Assembly: GCA_024220505.1 (NCBI GenBank)
Contig: JAKZZE010000006.1
Span: 1,426,001-1,490,000 of the forward strand
Direction of reading: 5' to 3'
Source: Rhizopus arrhizus
Lineage: Eukaryota > Mucoromycota > Mucoromycetes > Mucorales > Rhizopodaceae
DNA length: 64,000 nt
The position numbers were made by a program, and so were the translations under genes. Every line of letters starts with the position of its first letter. Position 1 is the stretch's first letter. The notes beneath the pieces were generated by a model. The model was not told where the DNA came from. It made no database searches and saw nothing but the letters and a program-made list of their open reading frames with translations. This document shows, in pieces, positions 63,222 through 64,000 of the stretch.

Positions 63222-63300
63222 CGACGTCAATATCGGCACCCTTTAAGGACCTAAATGTCTGTCAATATATTCTGCGTCTCTGTATGGTGCCGATATTAAC
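63222..63300. repeat. Inverted repeat with a 45-bp spacer
   Basis: CAATATCGGCACC near 63228-63240 and GGTGCCGATATTAAC at 63286-63300 are inverted copies with at most one mismatch in the shared core. Confidence 0.5.
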
Positions 63301-63469
63301 GAAAATGATGATCCATAGCTCTAAGTAGATTTATACAGACCCAATTGTCGTTTTGCGAAGGCGTCTCTCATGTTAGCTGCTTTACATAGTCTATTCTACG
63401 TTATAAATAATTTGGCAACCAATGATACTTTTTAAATCATTACTTTATTTGTCTTTTTGCTCTTTATAA

Positions 63470-63570
63470 ACCACTCATATTGCCTTATATACTTCTTTAT
63501 GAACCACTTATATTGCTTTACATACTTCTTTACCGACCATTCATATTGCAATAAATATTGCTTTATATAC
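63470..63570 (+). repeat. Imperfect tandem repeat, 33-bp unit, three copies
   Basis: Units start ACCACTCATATTGC (63470), ACCACTTATATTGC (63503) and ACCATTCATATTGC (63536). The first two also share ATACTTCTTTA; the third diverges in its second half. Confidence 0.65.
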
Positions 63571-63765
63571 ACAAAAAAATAGGGATTTTGTTTATAAAAA
63601 ATAGCTTTTTTTTTTATTTAAATAAAATAATAATAACAATACATAGTATTTCTTTGCTTGTAGCATTTTAACAGTGTGCTTGACTTACCTAATGTCACCA
63701 GAATAGCAGCATCTAATCTAAAAATACATCAATTAATCTCGTGGAACTTTAAAAGTTCTCAAAAG

Positions 63766-63796
<31 letters not shown>

Positions 63797-64000
63797 CCCA
63801 AGGATTCTAGGATTCAAAGACACAAGGACCAGGGCACTTAAAGGAAAAGATGGAAGTACATCAGTACTTAAGAACCAAAGTAAAAACCAGGAAAGAAACA
63901 GAAAGAGGCCAAAGCAGAGCAGCATTCATCTATAATAATTATTAGCCATCATGTATATAGTAAAAGTAATTGTACCTTTCTTTACATAGACAAGGGGAAG

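Larger units (their letters stand above)
63113..64000. other. AT-rich right end
   Basis: No gene seen. It holds an inverted repeat (63222-63300), a three-unit tandem repeat (63470-63570) and a 26-base A run near 63766-63791. The poly-A run could be the tail of an unrecognised retroposed sequence. Confidence 0.5.

Noticed and set aside
1..64000. CRISPR arrays, prokaryotic operons, riboswitches, rRNA or tRNA genes
   Set aside because: Nothing of this kind is visible. The introns, gene families and transposons are eukaryotic.

Overview
The window looks like nuclear DNA of an early-diverging fungus, most likely Mucoromycota (Mucorales-like). It is AT-rich. Genes carry several short introns (about 42-64 bp, GT...AG). 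Intergenic tracts are rich in poly-T and poly-A, and the gene content is fungal: a NiCoT nickel/cobalt permease, uS7/RPS5, a Vip1/Asp1 inositol-pyrophosphate kinase, a Set3-type PHD-SET protein, mitochondrial ArgJ and DNA polymerase delta. A Siva-like cysteine-rich protein is also present. The taxonomic placement is inference; no rRNA or tRNA gene was seen.

Layout. 1-3.1 kb: AT-rich, no gene seen. 3.1-12 kb: NiCoT permease (+), broken gene and transposon relics, RPS5 (+) converging on VIP1 (-). 13-19 kb: a relic belt with an eroded Ty3 element split by a solo LTR, and one IS630/Tc1-like element inserted inside another. 20-28 kb: a gene block with SET3 (+), ARG7/argJ (-) diverging from POL3 (+), then the Siva-like gene (+). 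28-63 kb: a nested transposon cluster with no convincing host gene.

The cluster can be read as stratigraphy from target-site duplications (TSDs). A minus-strand chromodomain Ty3 element (C) has its 3' LTR split by a complete chromodomain element (element 1, TSD GAGAG) and its 3' end split by a complete non-chromodomain Ty3 element (B, TSD TGCC). C then stops at the TA beside a Tc1 element (Tc1-A) with 236-bp terminal inverted repeats. The Tc1-A transposase is cut by a solo LTR of the element-1 family (TSD ATCTT) and by a complete chromodomain element (A, TSD CTCCT, LTRs differing at one base by eye). Beyond Tc1-A the flank is a different element, a LINE. This implies ectopic recombination or another rearrangement at Tc1-A. 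The LINE carries an apparently intact second Tc1 element (Tc1-B) in its ORF2. Upstream, at 29-34 kb, a DIRS-like gag/RT remnant, four further LTR-type insertions and a split palindrome form a second nest.

Coordinates of splice sites, TSDs and LTR ends were derived by reading the sequence. Family assignments rest on recognised motifs, not on database searches.
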